This document shows positions 22,649-30,497 of a stretch of 64,000 bases of DNA, piece after piece. A program made the position numbers and the translations under genes. The notes under the pieces are model-generated. The model did no database searches and was not told the origin of the DNA. It saw only the letters and a list, made by a program, of their open reading frames with translations. Source of the DNA: 3-1-20CM-4-69-9 sp963833655 (lineage in GTDB: Bacteria; Actinomycetota; Thermoleophilia; Gaiellales; Gaiellaceae); assembly GCA_963833655.1 (NCBI GenBank), contig CAWHYL010000003.1, forward strand, positions 1 to 64,000, written 5' to 3'. Each line of letters starts with the position of its first letter. The first letter of the stretch is position 1.

Positions 22649-23193
22649 CGGGCGTACGTCGTTCCGTTCGCGAAGCGTCTTCCCTCGAGGAGCTCGAGCT
22701 CAATGCGCGCTCCGCCGTGCGGAAAGGCAGGCTTCCCGGCGCCGACGAGGACCGGCACGGCGAAGAGCTGTACCTCGTCGACCAGCCCGGCTTCGAGCGC
22801 ACGTCCCGCCAGCTCGGCTCCGCCGATGCTCAGGTCGCGTTCGCTCGCAGCTTTGAGCTCGCCGATCGCTTCGGGAGTGAACTCGCGCTCGATCCGGGCC
22901 TGCGGGGTGGTGGCGGCGTCCAGCGTCCTGGAGTAGACGACCTTGTCCGCCTCCTGCCAGATCGCCGCGTAGTCCTGCACGCAAGACGGCTCCGAGCCCA
23001 GATCGGGCGGGTCCTCCCAATATCGCATCGTCTCGTACATGCGGCGCCCGTACAGATACGTGCCGATGGGACGCTCGAGGTCGTTGACGAAGGCGTGCAC
23101 CTCCTGGTCCGGAGCTGCCCAGCTGAAGTCGCCGGTTGCGTCCTCGACGTAGAGGTCGAGCGACGCGAGCGTCGAGTAGATCAGCTTTGCCAT
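22627..23193 (-). CDS. Dihydrofolate reductase family (RibD C-terminal domain) protein
   Basis: A 188-residue protein of the RibD_C/DHFR-like fold. Typical features are the N-terminal KLIYSTLASLDLYV, YGRRMYETMRYW, the VVYSRTL strand, SIGGAELAGRAL (NADPH-binding Gly motif) and VDEVQLFAVPVLVGAGKPAF. These stand-alone proteins are NADPH-dependent reductases of mostly unknown substrate. ATG 23193 is the natural start. It is convergent with the serine hydrolase gene. Confidence 0.85.
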   Translation of the reverse strand: MAKLIYSTLASLDLYVEDATGDFSWAAPDQEVHAFVNDLERPIGTYLYGRRMYETMRYWEDPPDLGSEPSCVQDYAAIWQEADKVVYSRTLDAATTPQARIEREFTPEAIGELKAASERDLSIGGAELAGRALEAGLVDEVQLFAVPVLVGAGKPAFPHGGARIELELLEGRRFANGTTYARYAVRGA

Positions 23194-23264
23194 GCGGCCA
23201 TCATCATCCCGGATGGGCCGAATGGCCTATTGAACTCGCGCCGCAGAAGGTCGACCATCGTCGG

Positions 23265-23360
23265 ATGGACATGCTGTTGACCATCTGGGCCGTCGCCCTC
23301 GCCTGCGCGATGGCCGCGGCCGTGGTGACGGCGCTGTTCCTGCCGCCCGAAGAGCTCTAG
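23265..23360 (+). CDS. Possible 31-residue single-pass membrane peptide
   Basis: ATG 23265 opens a 31-codon frame encoding a hydrophobic helix of about 22 residues (MLLTIWAVALACAMAAAVV), with an acidic C-terminus PPEEL. A GAAGG sequence lies 14 nt upstream. It fills the gap between the divergent reductase and the MscS-like gene and touches the MscS stop. Composition suits a real small membrane protein, but nothing else confirms it. Confidence 0.3.
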   Translation: MDMLLTIWAVALACAMAAAVVTALFLPPEEL

Positions 23361-24202
23361 CGGACGAGAACCCGCCGCTGGTAGCGGGAGAACGTGCCCT
23401 CGTCGATCGTGTAGACGATCGGGTCCGTGAGCAGCGAATCCTCCGACAGCGACGCCTTCAACCGGCCGGGGAGGAGGTTCTCGGCGAGCCATTCCATCGT
23501 CGGCGCGACGTCGGCCTGCCCGCGCACGAGCCACGTTGCCTCGCCGAGCTCGCGCTCCTCGATCACCCGCGGCGGACGCAGGAACCGCGCCTCGCCGACC
23601 GGCGCGCGGCGGCCGACCTGCTCGATCGCCCGGCGAGCCTCGTCGGCGTCGGTCGTCAGCACCTCGATGCTGTAGCGCCGGTAGCCGCGTGGGCTCCGAC
23701 TGGCAGCGATGATCTGCGAGTTCGGGACCAACGTCCGGTCGCCGTTCAGCGCGCGGATGACGGTCGTTCGCAGGCTGAGCTGCTCGACGATGCCCGTCGC
23801 CTGGGCGGGCTCGAGCCGTACGAAGTCGCCGATGCCGTACCAGCGCTCGAACGCGATCAGCGATCCGGCGATGATGTCCATCAGGAAGCGCCGCGCGCCG
23901 AAGCCGACGAGCACCAGGATGAGCGCGGACCCGCCGAGCGCCGCCGCGGTGCCGGGCAGGAACGCACTCGCCAGGATGATGATCACCGCGATCGCGGCGA
24001 CATAGGGATCGCGGTCGCGATCAACGCCAGCGCCGTCTCGCCGCGGCGCAGCCGCGCGAGCTCGCGTTCCTCGTCCGGATGGCTCGCCTCGAGGCGCGCG
24101 ACGATCAGCCGGAGCAGGCGTGTGAGCACGAACGCCGCGGCGATCGCGACGCCACACCAGACCAGCCGGTCGTAGCGGCCCCGAGAACAGCATGGAGAGC
24201 AT
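23357..24202 (-). pseudogene. Frameshifted MscS-type mechanosensitive channel
   Basis: The 3' portion (about 23357-23995) encodes an MscS core: TM3-like AAALGGSALILVLVGFGARRF, then the beta domain with GIGDFVRLEPAQATGIVEQLSLRTTVIR and the VPNSQI signature. Upstream the family reading (YDRLVWCGVAIAAAF, then RLLRLIVARLE, LALIATAI) continues in a different frame from about 24174 to 24000, and the ATG at 24202 is again in the first frame. At least one and probably two single-base indels therefore break the gene. This is either decay or assembly error. If restored it would be a small-conductance osmotic-release channel, co-transcribed with the transporter upstream (5-nt gap). Confidence 0.75.
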
Positions 24203-24207
24203 GAGGC

Positions 24208-25713
24208 TCAGTTCGCGCGAGCAGGCACCGCGGCCGAGCCCTGCCTGCGGGCTCGCGCAACGGTGAGCGGCCGCGCGACGTCCTCGAGGGACTTCCGCTC
24301 CGCCGAGACCGCGAGGAACACCGCGACCAAGCCGGCGGCGATCATGAGACCGGCGCCGAGGAGGTAGCCGTAGTTCACGTTCGTCTTGCTGTGCGTCGCG
24401 ATCAGCGCGCCGAACAGCGTCGGGGACAGCGCTGCGATCCCCGTGCCGATCGCGTAGAAGAGGGCGATCGCCATCGCGCGCGCCTCGAGCGGGAAGAGCT
24501 CGCTCACCGTCAGGTAGGCCGCGCTCGCGCCTGCCGAAGCGAAGAAGAAGATGACCGACCAGGCGATCGTCATCGTCGTCGCGCTGAGCACGTTGTGCGT
24601 GAACAGGAAGCCCGTGATGATCAGCAGCACGCCGGAGGTGATGTAGGTGAAGGAGATCATCGGCCGGCGCCCGAGCGAGTCGAACAGCGGCCCGAGGACC
24701 AGCGGCCCTGCGACGTTGCCCACGGCAAACGGGATCAGGAACAGCGGGGCCTTCGAGGAGCTGATGTCGAAGAAGTCCGTCAGGACGAGCGTGTACGTGA
24801 AGAACACGGCGTTGTAGAGGAATGCCTGTCCCGTCATCAGCGACAGCCCGAGCAGGCCGCGCGACGGGTAGTTCTCGACGACGTACTTCGCGATCGTCAC
24901 GAAGCCGATGTGCTCGCGCTGCTCGACGACCAGCGGCTCACCCTCGGGCTCGGGCAGGTTCGGGTGCGTCTTCCGCACCTCGTTCTCGATCTCCTCCACC
25001 ACCTGCTCGGCCTCCTCGGCGCGACCGTGCGTCAGCAGCCAGCGCGGGCTCTCCGGGATGAAACGCCGGATTGACAGGATCGCCAGCGCGAGGATCGCGC
25101 CGACGGCGAACCCGAGCCGCCAGCTGATGGACGCGCGGATGTGCTCGAGCAGCTCGTAGGAGAGGAAGGCCGCGACGGCGGTTCCGACCCACCAGCTGCC
25201 GTTGATCGCGAGCGCCACGCGGCCGCGAACCCGTGCCGGGATCAGCTCGTCGATCGCCGAGTTGATCGCCGCGTACTCGCCGCCGATGCCCGCGCCCGCC
25301 AGGATCCGGAAGATCGCAAAGCTGTAGAAGTTCCATGCAAACGCCGTCGCCACCGTGAACACCAGGTAGACGCCAAGCGTGACCATGAAGAGCCGCTTCC
25401 GCCCCAGGCGGTCGGTCAAATAGCCGAAGAAGAGCGCGCCCGCGCAGGCGCCGATCAGGTACCACGTGCCGGCCGAGGAGGCCTGGTGCGTGGTCAGATG
25501 GAGCGTGTCCTTCTGCGTCAGGGCGCTCGCGATCGCGCCGACGAGCGTTACCTCGAAGCCGTCGAGGATCCACGTGATCCCGAGACCGACGACGACGAGC
25601 CAGTGCCAGCGGCTCCAAGGGAGGCGGTCGAGCCGCCGCGGGATCATCGTCTCGACGGCGTCGCCGGTCGCGCCGAGATCGGTAGCCGCTGGATCGGCGG
25701 CCGTCGCGCTCAT
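24208..25713 (-). CDS. MFS transporter (sugar-porter/MHS-like)
   Basis: A 501-residue transporter with 12 predicted membrane helices. The MFS motif between TM2 and TM3 reads GYLTDRLGRKRLFM, with a degenerate second copy (LFDSLGRRPMIS) in the C-terminal half. A long cytoplasmic central loop is rich in Glu (RAEEAEQVVEEIENEV). Substrate could be a sugar or an organic acid; motifs do not decide. It starts at ATG 25713, divergent from tRNA-Met, and is followed by the broken MscS gene. Confidence 0.85.
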   Translation of the reverse strand: MSATAADPAATDLGATGDAVETMIPRRLDRLPWSRWHWLVVVGLGITWILDGFEVTLVGAIASALTQKDTLHLTTHQASSAGTWYLIGACAGALFFGYLTDRLGRKRLFMVTLGVYLVFTVATAFAWNFYSFAIFRILAGAGIGGEYAAINSAIDELIPARVRGRVALAINGSWWVGTAVAAFLSYELLEHIRASISWRLGFAVGAILALAILSIRRFIPESPRWLLTHGRAEEAEQVVEEIENEVRKTHPNLPEPEGEPLVVEQREHIGFVTIAKYVVENYPSRGLLGLSLMTGQAFLYNAVFFTYTLVLTDFFDISSSKAPLFLIPFAVGNVAGPLVLGPLFDSLGRRPMISFTYITSGVLLIITGFLFTHNVLSATTMTIAWSVIFFFASAGASAAYLTVSELFPLEARAMAIALFYAIGTGIAALSPTLFGALIATHSKTNVNYGYLLGAGLMIAAGLVAVFLAVSAERKSLEDVARPLTVARARRQGSAAVPARAN

Positions 25714-25777
25714 GCCTTACAAACGGGAATCGCGCGGCTCTGGTTACGGCCGGAGGCTGGTACCATCGAGCCCGCGT

Positions 25778-25851
25778 GGCGGCGTAGCTCAGTTGGTTAG
25801 AGCAGCGGAATCATAATCCGCGTGTCGCAGGTTCGAGTCCTGCCGCCGCTA
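25778..25851 (+). tRNA. tRNA with CAT anticodon (probably elongator tRNA-Met)
   Basis: A cloverleaf with acceptor GGCGGCG/CGCCGCT (first pair G-U), D arm GCTC-AGTTGGTTA-GAGC, anticodon stem GCGGA/TCCGC around ATCATAA (anticodon CAT), and T arm GCAGG-TTCGAGT-CCTGC. CCA is not encoded (ACC follows). The body resembles elongator methionine tRNA, but tRNA-Ile with a lysidine-modified CAT anticodon cannot be fully excluded. Six terminator-like hairpins follow. Confidence 0.9.
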
Positions 25852-25861
25852 CCTAGACGGT

Positions 25862-26540
25862 CTTCTTCGCTTCGGGTTCGGAGTGTTGGCCGGGGTCTGG
25901 GTTAACGGCCGACGGGCTTGGCCCGTCGGCCTTTTACCTGCGAGGGCGCTCCTCGCTTTGCTCGGAGAGGGTTCCCGCTTCGCTTCGGGTTCGGAGTGTT
26001 GGCCGGGCCTGGGTTAACGGTCGACGGGCTGAGCCCGTCGACCTCTTACCTGCGAGGGCGCTCCTCGCTGCGCTCGGAGAGGGGTACTCGTCGCTTCGGG
26101 TTCGGAGTGTTGGCCGGGGTCTGGGTTAACGGCCGACGGGCTCGGCCCGGTCGGTCTCTTATCTGCGCGGGGCGCTCCTCGCTTTGCTCGGAGAGGGGTA
26201 CTCGTCGCTTCGGGTTCGGAGTGTTGGCCGGGGTCTGGGTTAACGGCCGACGGGCTTGGCCCGTCGGCCTTTTACCTGCGAGGGCGCTCCTCGCTTCGCT
26301 CGGAGAGGGGTACTCGTCGCTTCGGGTTCGGAGTGTTGGCCGGGTCTGGGTTAACGGCCGACGGGCTCGGCCCGGTCGGTCTCTTACCTGCGCGGGGCGC
26401 TCCTCGCTTTGCTCGGAGAGGGGTACTCGTCGCTTCGGGTTCGGAGTGTTGGCCGGGGTCTGGGTTAACGGCCGACGGGCTTGGCCCGGTCGGTCTCTTA
26501 CCTGCGCGGGCGCTCCTCGCTTTGCTCGGAGGGGGGTCAT
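25862..26540 (+). repeat. Six tandem ~112-bp repeats with terminator-like hairpins
   Basis: The core GGAGTGTTGGCC starts at 25880, 25993, 26104, 26218, 26330 and 26443 (period 111-114 bp). Each unit contains an inverted repeat, GGCCGACGGGC-TTG-GCCCGTCGGCC in units 1 and 4, followed by TTTTA or TCTTA, and a second region CTCCTCGC...CGGAG. Unit 2 changes the stem to GGTCGAC/GTCGACC, a paired substitution that keeps base pairing; units 3, 5 and 6 carry an extra G. The first hairpin is a plausible terminator for tRNA-Met. Long open frames across the array on either strand are an effect of the repeat. No gene seen in this stretch. Confidence 0.85.
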
Positions 26541-26581
26541 CGTCCTTACTGGGCGGGCCGTCCACCACCTGCGAACGCGCG

Positions 26582-26812
26582 CTACTGGCTGCGCTCGGAG
26601 TCTGCGAGTAGCTGCTTGGCGGCCTCGAGATCTTGCGGGCTCACGAGGATTTCGCGGGGCCCTGACGCGATGAACTCCTCGATCGGCGAGTCGATCGACT
26701 CCGTATCGCGGTAGCCGCACTTGATCCCGGCCGAGCGGAGCAGGCCGCAGACGAGCTCGGCCTCCGTCTCGCCCGGAACGACCGTCACGACCGCGACTTC
26801 GTCGGTTTCCAT
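26582..26812 (-). CDS. DUF2007-like small protein
   Basis: A 76-residue protein resembling the DUF2007 'putative signal transducing protein' family: it begins with a VAVVTVVPGETEAELVCGLLRSAGI segment in which an alpha helix follows the first strand, and ends ILVSPQDLEAAKQLLAD, the usual family C-terminus. Biological role unknown. The frame is open further upstream, but homology starts at ATG 26812. Its promoter region is shared with the divergent rpmG. Confidence 0.7.
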   Translation of the reverse strand: METDEVAVVTVVPGETEAELVCGLLRSAGIKCGYRDTESIDSPIEEFIASGPREILVSPQDLEAAKQLLADSERSQ

Positions 26813-26840
26813 GTCCGGAGGTGTACATAAAAGAGCGGGG

Positions 26841-26869
26841 TCGCGGCGGAACCGATCGGCCGCTACACT
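26841..26869 (+). promoter_or_regulatory. Promoter of rpmG-secE-nusG
   Basis: TCGCGG (26841-26846), 17 nt, TACACT (26864-26869). The -10 context CGCTACACTG is identical to the one before rpoB (30952-30960), and the -35 region TCGCG is shared too. Confidence 0.55.
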
Positions 26870-26928
26870 GGCTAGCCGCGCGGGTCGGGCTCTGTCTCGG
26901 CGTGCGCTGACCTCAACGAGACAGCAAG

Positions 26929-27090
26929 ATGGCAACCGGAGTACGAGACAAGATCACCCTCGCCTGCACGGACTGCAAGCGGCGTAACTACATGAGCACC
27001 AAGTCGAAGCGGAACACGCCCGACCGGCTCGAGGTACGGAAGTATTGCCGCTGGTGCGGCAAGCACACGCCGCACCGGGAGACGCGCTAG
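26929..27090 (+). CDS. rpmG: 50S ribosomal protein L33
   Basis: A 53-residue L33. The zinc-ribbon cysteines are CTDC and CRWC, and KRNTPDRLEVRKYC is the family signature. It is short enough to be missed by a 60-residue ORF cutoff. The stop TAG shares its final G with the GTG start of secE. The rpmG-secE-nusG order is common in actinobacteria; the tRNA-Trp often found here is absent. Confidence 0.95.
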   Translation: MATGVRDKITLACTDCKRRNYMSTKSKRNTPDRLEVRKYCRWCGKHTPHRETR

Positions 27091-27440
27091 TGGCCCGACA
27101 GACGCGAGCTCAGCGCCGTGCCCGCCGCTCCGACATGACGGCCGGCGAAGCCGCACTCCCGGGCGGCCCGCCCGCACCGCCGCCGCGCCCGACGGCGCGC
27201 GCCGTTCCCGACCGGCGGCCTGAGCCGCGCCGCGAGCGCGAGCCGCGGTCGATGCCGGGCGGCGGCGTTCGCCGCTTCGTCTCCGAGTCGTGGGGCGAGC
27301 TCAAGAAGGTCGAATGGCCGACGCAGAACCAGCTCGTCCAGGGTGTCGCGGTCGTGCTGATCGCGTGCCTGATCGTCGGCGTCTTCCTCTACGGCTGCGA
27401 CATCCTCTTCAAGCATCTCGTCCAGAGGGTGTTCACCTAA
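27090..27440 (+). CDS. secE: Preprotein translocase subunit SecE
   Basis: A 116-residue SecE with a single transmembrane helix (about residues 83-103), preceded by the conserved amphipathic segment SWGELKKVEWPT. The first ~58 residues are an Arg/Pro-rich extension not needed for the SecE core. GTG 27090 overlaps the rpmG stop by one base; ATG 27135 is an alternative start. SecE clamps the SecY channel, which is encoded at 60369. Confidence 0.93.
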   Translation: MARQTRAQRRARRSDMTAGEAALPGGPPAPPPRPTARAVPDRRPEPRREREPRSMPGGGVRRFVSESWGELKKVEWPTQNQLVQGVAVVLIACLIVGVFLYGCDILFKHLVQRVFT

Positions 27441-27443
27441 GCC

Positions 27444-27974
27444 GTGTTCCGCTGGTACGTCATCAACACCTATTCCGGGCACGAGAACAAGGTGAAGACC
27501 AATCTCGAGCACCGGATCATGTCCATGAACCAGGCGCCGCGGTTCCGTCGCGTCGTCGTCCCGACCGAGCAGGTGATCGAGACGAAGGAGGGCCAGAAGG
27601 TCCAGACGGAGAAGCGCGTGCTGCCGGGCTACGTCCTCGTGAACATGGATATGACGGACGAGGCCTGGACGGTCGTGAAGAACACCCCGGGCGTCACCGG
27701 GTTCGTCGGCGCCGGCGCGAAGCCCGTGCCGCTGGCGCAGACGGAGGTCGATCGGATCCTGCACACCGGCCGTGGCGACGGCGAGCGCCCGCGCGCGCAG
27801 GTCGCGTACTCGCTCGGCGAGTCGGTGAAGGTCACGTCCGGGCCGCTGTCGGACTTCGACGGCGAGGTCGTGGACGTCAACGCCGACCAGCAGAAGCTGA
27901 AGGTGCTCGTCGACATCTTCGAGCGCCAGGTTCCCGTCGAGCTGACCTTCGACCAGGTCAAGAAACTTGATTAG
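27444..27974 (+). CDS. nusG: Transcription termination/antitermination protein NusG
   Basis: A 176-residue NusG. The NGN domain begins FRWYVINTYSGHENKV, and the C-terminal KOW domain contains GESVKVTSGPLSDFDGEV. It binds RNA polymerase and links it to Rho or ribosomal S10. GTG 27444 lies 3 nt after the secE stop. No lineage insert between the domains is visible. Confidence 0.96.
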   Translation: MFRWYVINTYSGHENKVKTNLEHRIMSMNQAPRFRRVVVPTEQVIETKEGQKVQTEKRVLPGYVLVNMDMTDEAWTVVKNTPGVTGFVGAGAKPVPLAQTEVDRILHTGRGDGERPRAQVAYSLGESVKVTSGPLSDFDGEVVDVNADQQKLKVLVDIFERQVPVELTFDQVKKLD

Positions 27975-28017
27975 TGCCGTGCCTGACTTCAGTCCGGGTC
28001 GGCGGTAGATAGGAAAC

Positions 28018-28449
28018 ATGGCCAAGAAGGTTCTGACACTCATCAAGCTGCAGATCCCCGGCGGGCAGGCCAACCCGGCGCCGCCGGTCGGGCCTGCGCT
28101 CGGCCAGCACGGCGTCAACATCATGGAGTTCTGCAAGGCGTTCAACGCGCAGACCCAGCAGGAGAACGGCCGCATCACCCCCGTCGAGATCACGGTCTAC
28201 GAGGACCGTTCGTTCGACTTCATCACGAAGACGCCGCCGGCCGCCGTCCTGATCAAGGAGGCGCTGCGCATCGAGAAGGGCTCGGGCGAGCCGAACCGCG
28301 AGAAGGTCGGCCGCCTCACGCGCGACCAGGTACGCCAGATCGCCGAGACGAAGATGCCCGACCTCAATGCGCGCGACATCGAGCAGGCGATGCGCATCGT
28401 CGCCGGCACCGCGCAGTCGATGGGCGTGGAGACGGACGTCCTCTCGTGA
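28018..28449 (+). CDS. rplK: 50S ribosomal protein L11
   Basis: A 143-residue L11 of normal length. The N-terminal proline-rich helix LQIPGGQANPAPPVGPALG, where thiostrepton-type resistance mutations arise in other bacteria, is intact. The C-terminal 23S rRNA-binding domain ends AGTAQSMGVE. ATG 28018 has an AGGAAAC ribosome site. It overlaps rplA by 4 nt. Confidence 0.97.
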   Translation: MAKKVLTLIKLQIPGGQANPAPPVGPALGQHGVNIMEFCKAFNAQTQQENGRITPVEITVYEDRSFDFITKTPPAAVLIKEALRIEKGSGEPNREKVGRLTRDQVRQIAETKMPDLNARDIEQAMRIVAGTAQSMGVETDVLS

Positions 28450-29183
28450 GCGCGCACGGCAAGCAGTACCGCAGCGCGCGCGCCTCGTTCGACCGGGAGC
28501 AGGAGTACTCGCCCGTTGCGGCGATTCGGCTCCTGAAGGCGATGGAGACGGCGAAGTTCGACGAGACCGTCGAAGTCCACTTCCGCCTCGGGCTCAACGT
28601 GCGCCATGCGGACGAGCAGCTGCGCGGGACGTTGATGCTGCCGCACGGAACCGGCAAGGAGGCGACGGTCGCCGTCTTCGCCGAGGGCGACAAGGCGCGG
28701 GAGGCGCAGGAGGCCGGCGCCGACATCGTCGGCTCCGCCGATCTCGCGAAGCGCGTGGAGGAGGGCTTCACCGACTTCGACGTCGCGGTCGCGACGCCGG
28801 ACCAGATGGGGAACGTCGGCAAGCTCGGCCGCATCCTCGGCCCCCGCGGGCTGATGCCGAACCCGAAGACCGGGACGGTCACGATGGACGTCGCCAAGGC
28901 TGTCCGCGACGCGAAGGCCGGCAAGCTCGAGTACCGCACCGACCGGGGCGCGAACGTGCACGTCGCCATCGGCAAGAAGAGCTTCGGCGAGCGCCAGCTG
29001 GTCGAGAACTACGCAGCGCTGCTCGACGAGATCGTGCGCGCGAAGCCCTCGGCGGCGAAGGGGCGCTACATCCGGCAGATCACGGTCACGAGTACGATGG
29101 GCCCAGGAATTCACGTCGATCCGCAGAAGACGCGCGGCATCGTCGACGAGCTGGAGGAGCAGGCAGAAGCAGTTCCCGCATAA
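28446..29183 (+). CDS. rplA: 50S ribosomal protein L1
   Basis: A 245-residue L1 of the ribosomal stalk base. The signature GPRGLMPNPKTGTVT and the C-terminal TVTSTMGPG are present. L1 is also a translational repressor of L11-L1 mRNAs in other bacteria. GTG 28446 overlaps rplK (GTGA). The tail after GPGI is about 22 residues longer than in E. coli (ELEEQAEAVPA), mildly acidic. Confidence 0.97.
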   Translation: MSAHGKQYRSARASFDREQEYSPVAAIRLLKAMETAKFDETVEVHFRLGLNVRHADEQLRGTLMLPHGTGKEATVAVFAEGDKAREAQEAGADIVGSADLAKRVEEGFTDFDVAVATPDQMGNVGKLGRILGPRGLMPNPKTGTVTMDVAKAVRDAKAGKLEYRTDRGANVHVAIGKKSFGERQLVENYAALLDEIVRAKPSAAKGRYIRQITVTSTMGPGIHVDPQKTRGIVDELEEQAEAVPA

Positions 29184-29314
29184 CCCGCCCGACGCCAAAG
29201 ACAGCTGGCAGCCGAGAGGCAGAAGCCCAGCCGAGGCGGACCGGTGAAGAGGTTTTCGCCTCCTTCAGCGAGCCCGCCTGTGTGCGGGCTCGATTCGTTC
29301 GAGGAGGTGAGTAG
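29184..29314 (+). promoter_or_regulatory. L10-type leader of rplJ-rplL
   Basis: A 131-nt untranslated stretch between rplA and rplJ, where many bacteria carry an L10 leader that binds L10(L12)4 and represses translation. It contains AGCTGGCAG-type purine-rich internal-loop sequence near the start, a GC stem GAGCCCGC...GCGGGCTC (about 29270-29291) and the ribosome site GAGGAGG before GTG 29315. Assignment is by position and structure; I could not fold the kink-turn with certainty. Confidence 0.55.
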
Positions 29315-29983
29315 GTGAAGAAAGAGGACAAGGAGCAGGCCGTCGCCGACCTGACGGACCGCCTCAAGAACACAGAGACGCTGCTGGTCGCCGACTACCG
29401 CGGCCTGACCATGCCGCAGATCGACGACCTGCGGACGAAGCTGCTCGAGCACGGCGCCCGCTTCGCCGTGGTCAAGAACACGCTCACGCGCCGTGCGGCC
29501 GAGGCCGCGGGCACCGACGCGCTGCTGGCGTTGCTCGAAGGGCCGACGGCGATCGCGTTCCTCGAGACGGACGGCGACCCGGTCGCGGTCGCGAAGGCGC
29601 TCGTCGACGCGGCGCGCGACACGCGCGTGCTCGCGCTCCGCGGCGGCATGCTCGAGGGACGTCCGGTCGAGCCGGACGAGATCGAGTCGCTCGCGAAGCT
29701 CCCGCCGGCCGACGTGCTCCGGGCACAGGTGCTCGGCGCGATCACGGCGCCCCTCACGGGGATCGTCGCTCTGTTCACGGCCCCTTTGCAGGACCTCTAC
29801 GGGCTGATCGACGCACGGATCGAGCAGCTGGCGGCGCAGGGCGACGCGTCCGAGGCGACGGCCGAGGCCGACGCGCAAACGGCGGACTCGCAGGCGGAGG
29901 ACGCGGCGGCCGACTCGGAGCGGGAGCCCGAGCCGGAACAGAACCAGGAACCCGAAACGCAGACGCAGGAGGAGGAGCAGTAA
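29315..29983 (+). CDS. rplJ: 50S ribosomal protein L10, long acidic tail
   Basis: 222 residues, about 45-50 more than typical L10. The core (1 to about 172) has the rRNA-binding N-terminus (LLVADYRGLTMPQIDDLR, VVKNTLTRRA) and the C-terminal helix that binds L7/L12 dimers. The extra tail is nearly all Glu, Asp, Gln, Ala and Pro (for example EPEPEQNQEPETQTQEEEQ). GTG 29315 has a strong GAGGAGG site. The stop is directly followed by the rplL ATG. Confidence 0.95.
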   Translation: MKKEDKEQAVADLTDRLKNTETLLVADYRGLTMPQIDDLRTKLLEHGARFAVVKNTLTRRAAEAAGTDALLALLEGPTAIAFLETDGDPVAVAKALVDAARDTRVLALRGGMLEGRPVEPDEIESLAKLPPADVLRAQVLGAITAPLTGIVALFTAPLQDLYGLIDARIEQLAAQGDASEATAEADAQTADSQAEDAAADSEREPEPEQNQEPETQTQEEEQ

Positions 29984-30370
29984 ATGGCAGCAACTGGTGT
30001 CGACAAGGTGTTCGACGAGCTCGGGAAGATGTCCGTCCTCGAGCTGGTCGAGCTGAAGAAGAAGATCGAGGACGAGTGGGGCATCACGGCTGCCGCTCCG
30101 GTCGCGGTTGCGGCTCCGGGGGCAGTCGCCGCCGGCGACGGCGCTGTGGCGGAGGAGAAGACGTCGTTCGACGTCGTGCTCGCGGCCGCGGGCGGCCAGA
30201 AGATCCAGGTGATCAAGGTCGTTCGCGCGATCACCGGCCTCGGCCTCAAGGAGGCGAAGGACCTCGTGGACTCGGCGCCGAAGCCGGTCAAAGAGGGCAT
30301 CGCCCAGGACGAGGCCGACTCGATCAAAGCGCAGCTCGAGGAGGCAGGCGCCACCGTCGAGGTCAAGTAA
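29984..30370 (+). CDS. rplL: 50S ribosomal protein L7/L12
   Basis: A 128-residue stalk protein that recruits EF-Tu and EF-G. The N-terminal dimerisation domain (LGKMSVLELVELKKKIEDEWG) is followed by an Ala/Gly/Val hinge and the C-terminal domain with KIQVIKVVRAITGLGLKEAKDLVDSAP. ATG directly abuts the rplJ stop. A 31-nt perfect palindrome lies 10 nt after its stop. Confidence 0.97.
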   Translation: MAATGVDKVFDELGKMSVLELVELKKKIEDEWGITAAAPVAVAAPGAVAAGDGAVAEEKTSFDVVLAAAGGQKIQVIKVVRAITGLGLKEAKDLVDSAPKPVKEGIAQDEADSIKAQLEEAGATVEVK

Positions 30371-30380
30371 GACGTTGCCG

Positions 30381-30411
30381 ACATGCCCCAGGGACAGTCC
30401 CTGGGGCATGT
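30381..30411. terminator. Perfect palindrome after rplL
   Basis: Arms 30381-30395 and 30397-30411 are exactly complementary (15 bp around a single central base), core CCCCAGGGAC/GTCCCTGGGG. In RNA this makes a very stable hairpin. It would attenuate transcription between rplL and the downstream genes. No T-run follows. Confidence 0.55.
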
Positions 30412-30497
30412 CCCTCGTCTGAGGCAAAGCGCAAGGCCTGCGCAGCCGATGCATCTCTTCGGCGCACCCTCCGAGGAACCCGTAAGGAGAAGACAGG

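Noticed and set aside
25862..26540. Possible CRISPR array
   Set aside because: The whole ~112-bp unit is repeated, with no unique spacers between short constant repeats, and no cas gene is nearby.
25918..26673. Open frames on both strands across the tandem repeat array, encoding repetitive GVLAGVWVNGRRA-like peptides
   Set aside because: The frames exist because the repeat contains no stops; unit lengths of 111-114 bp shift the phase between copies and no start signal is present.
27975..28017. Possible tRNA between nusG and rplK, where some bacteria have one
   Set aside because: Only 43 nt, with no cloverleaf.
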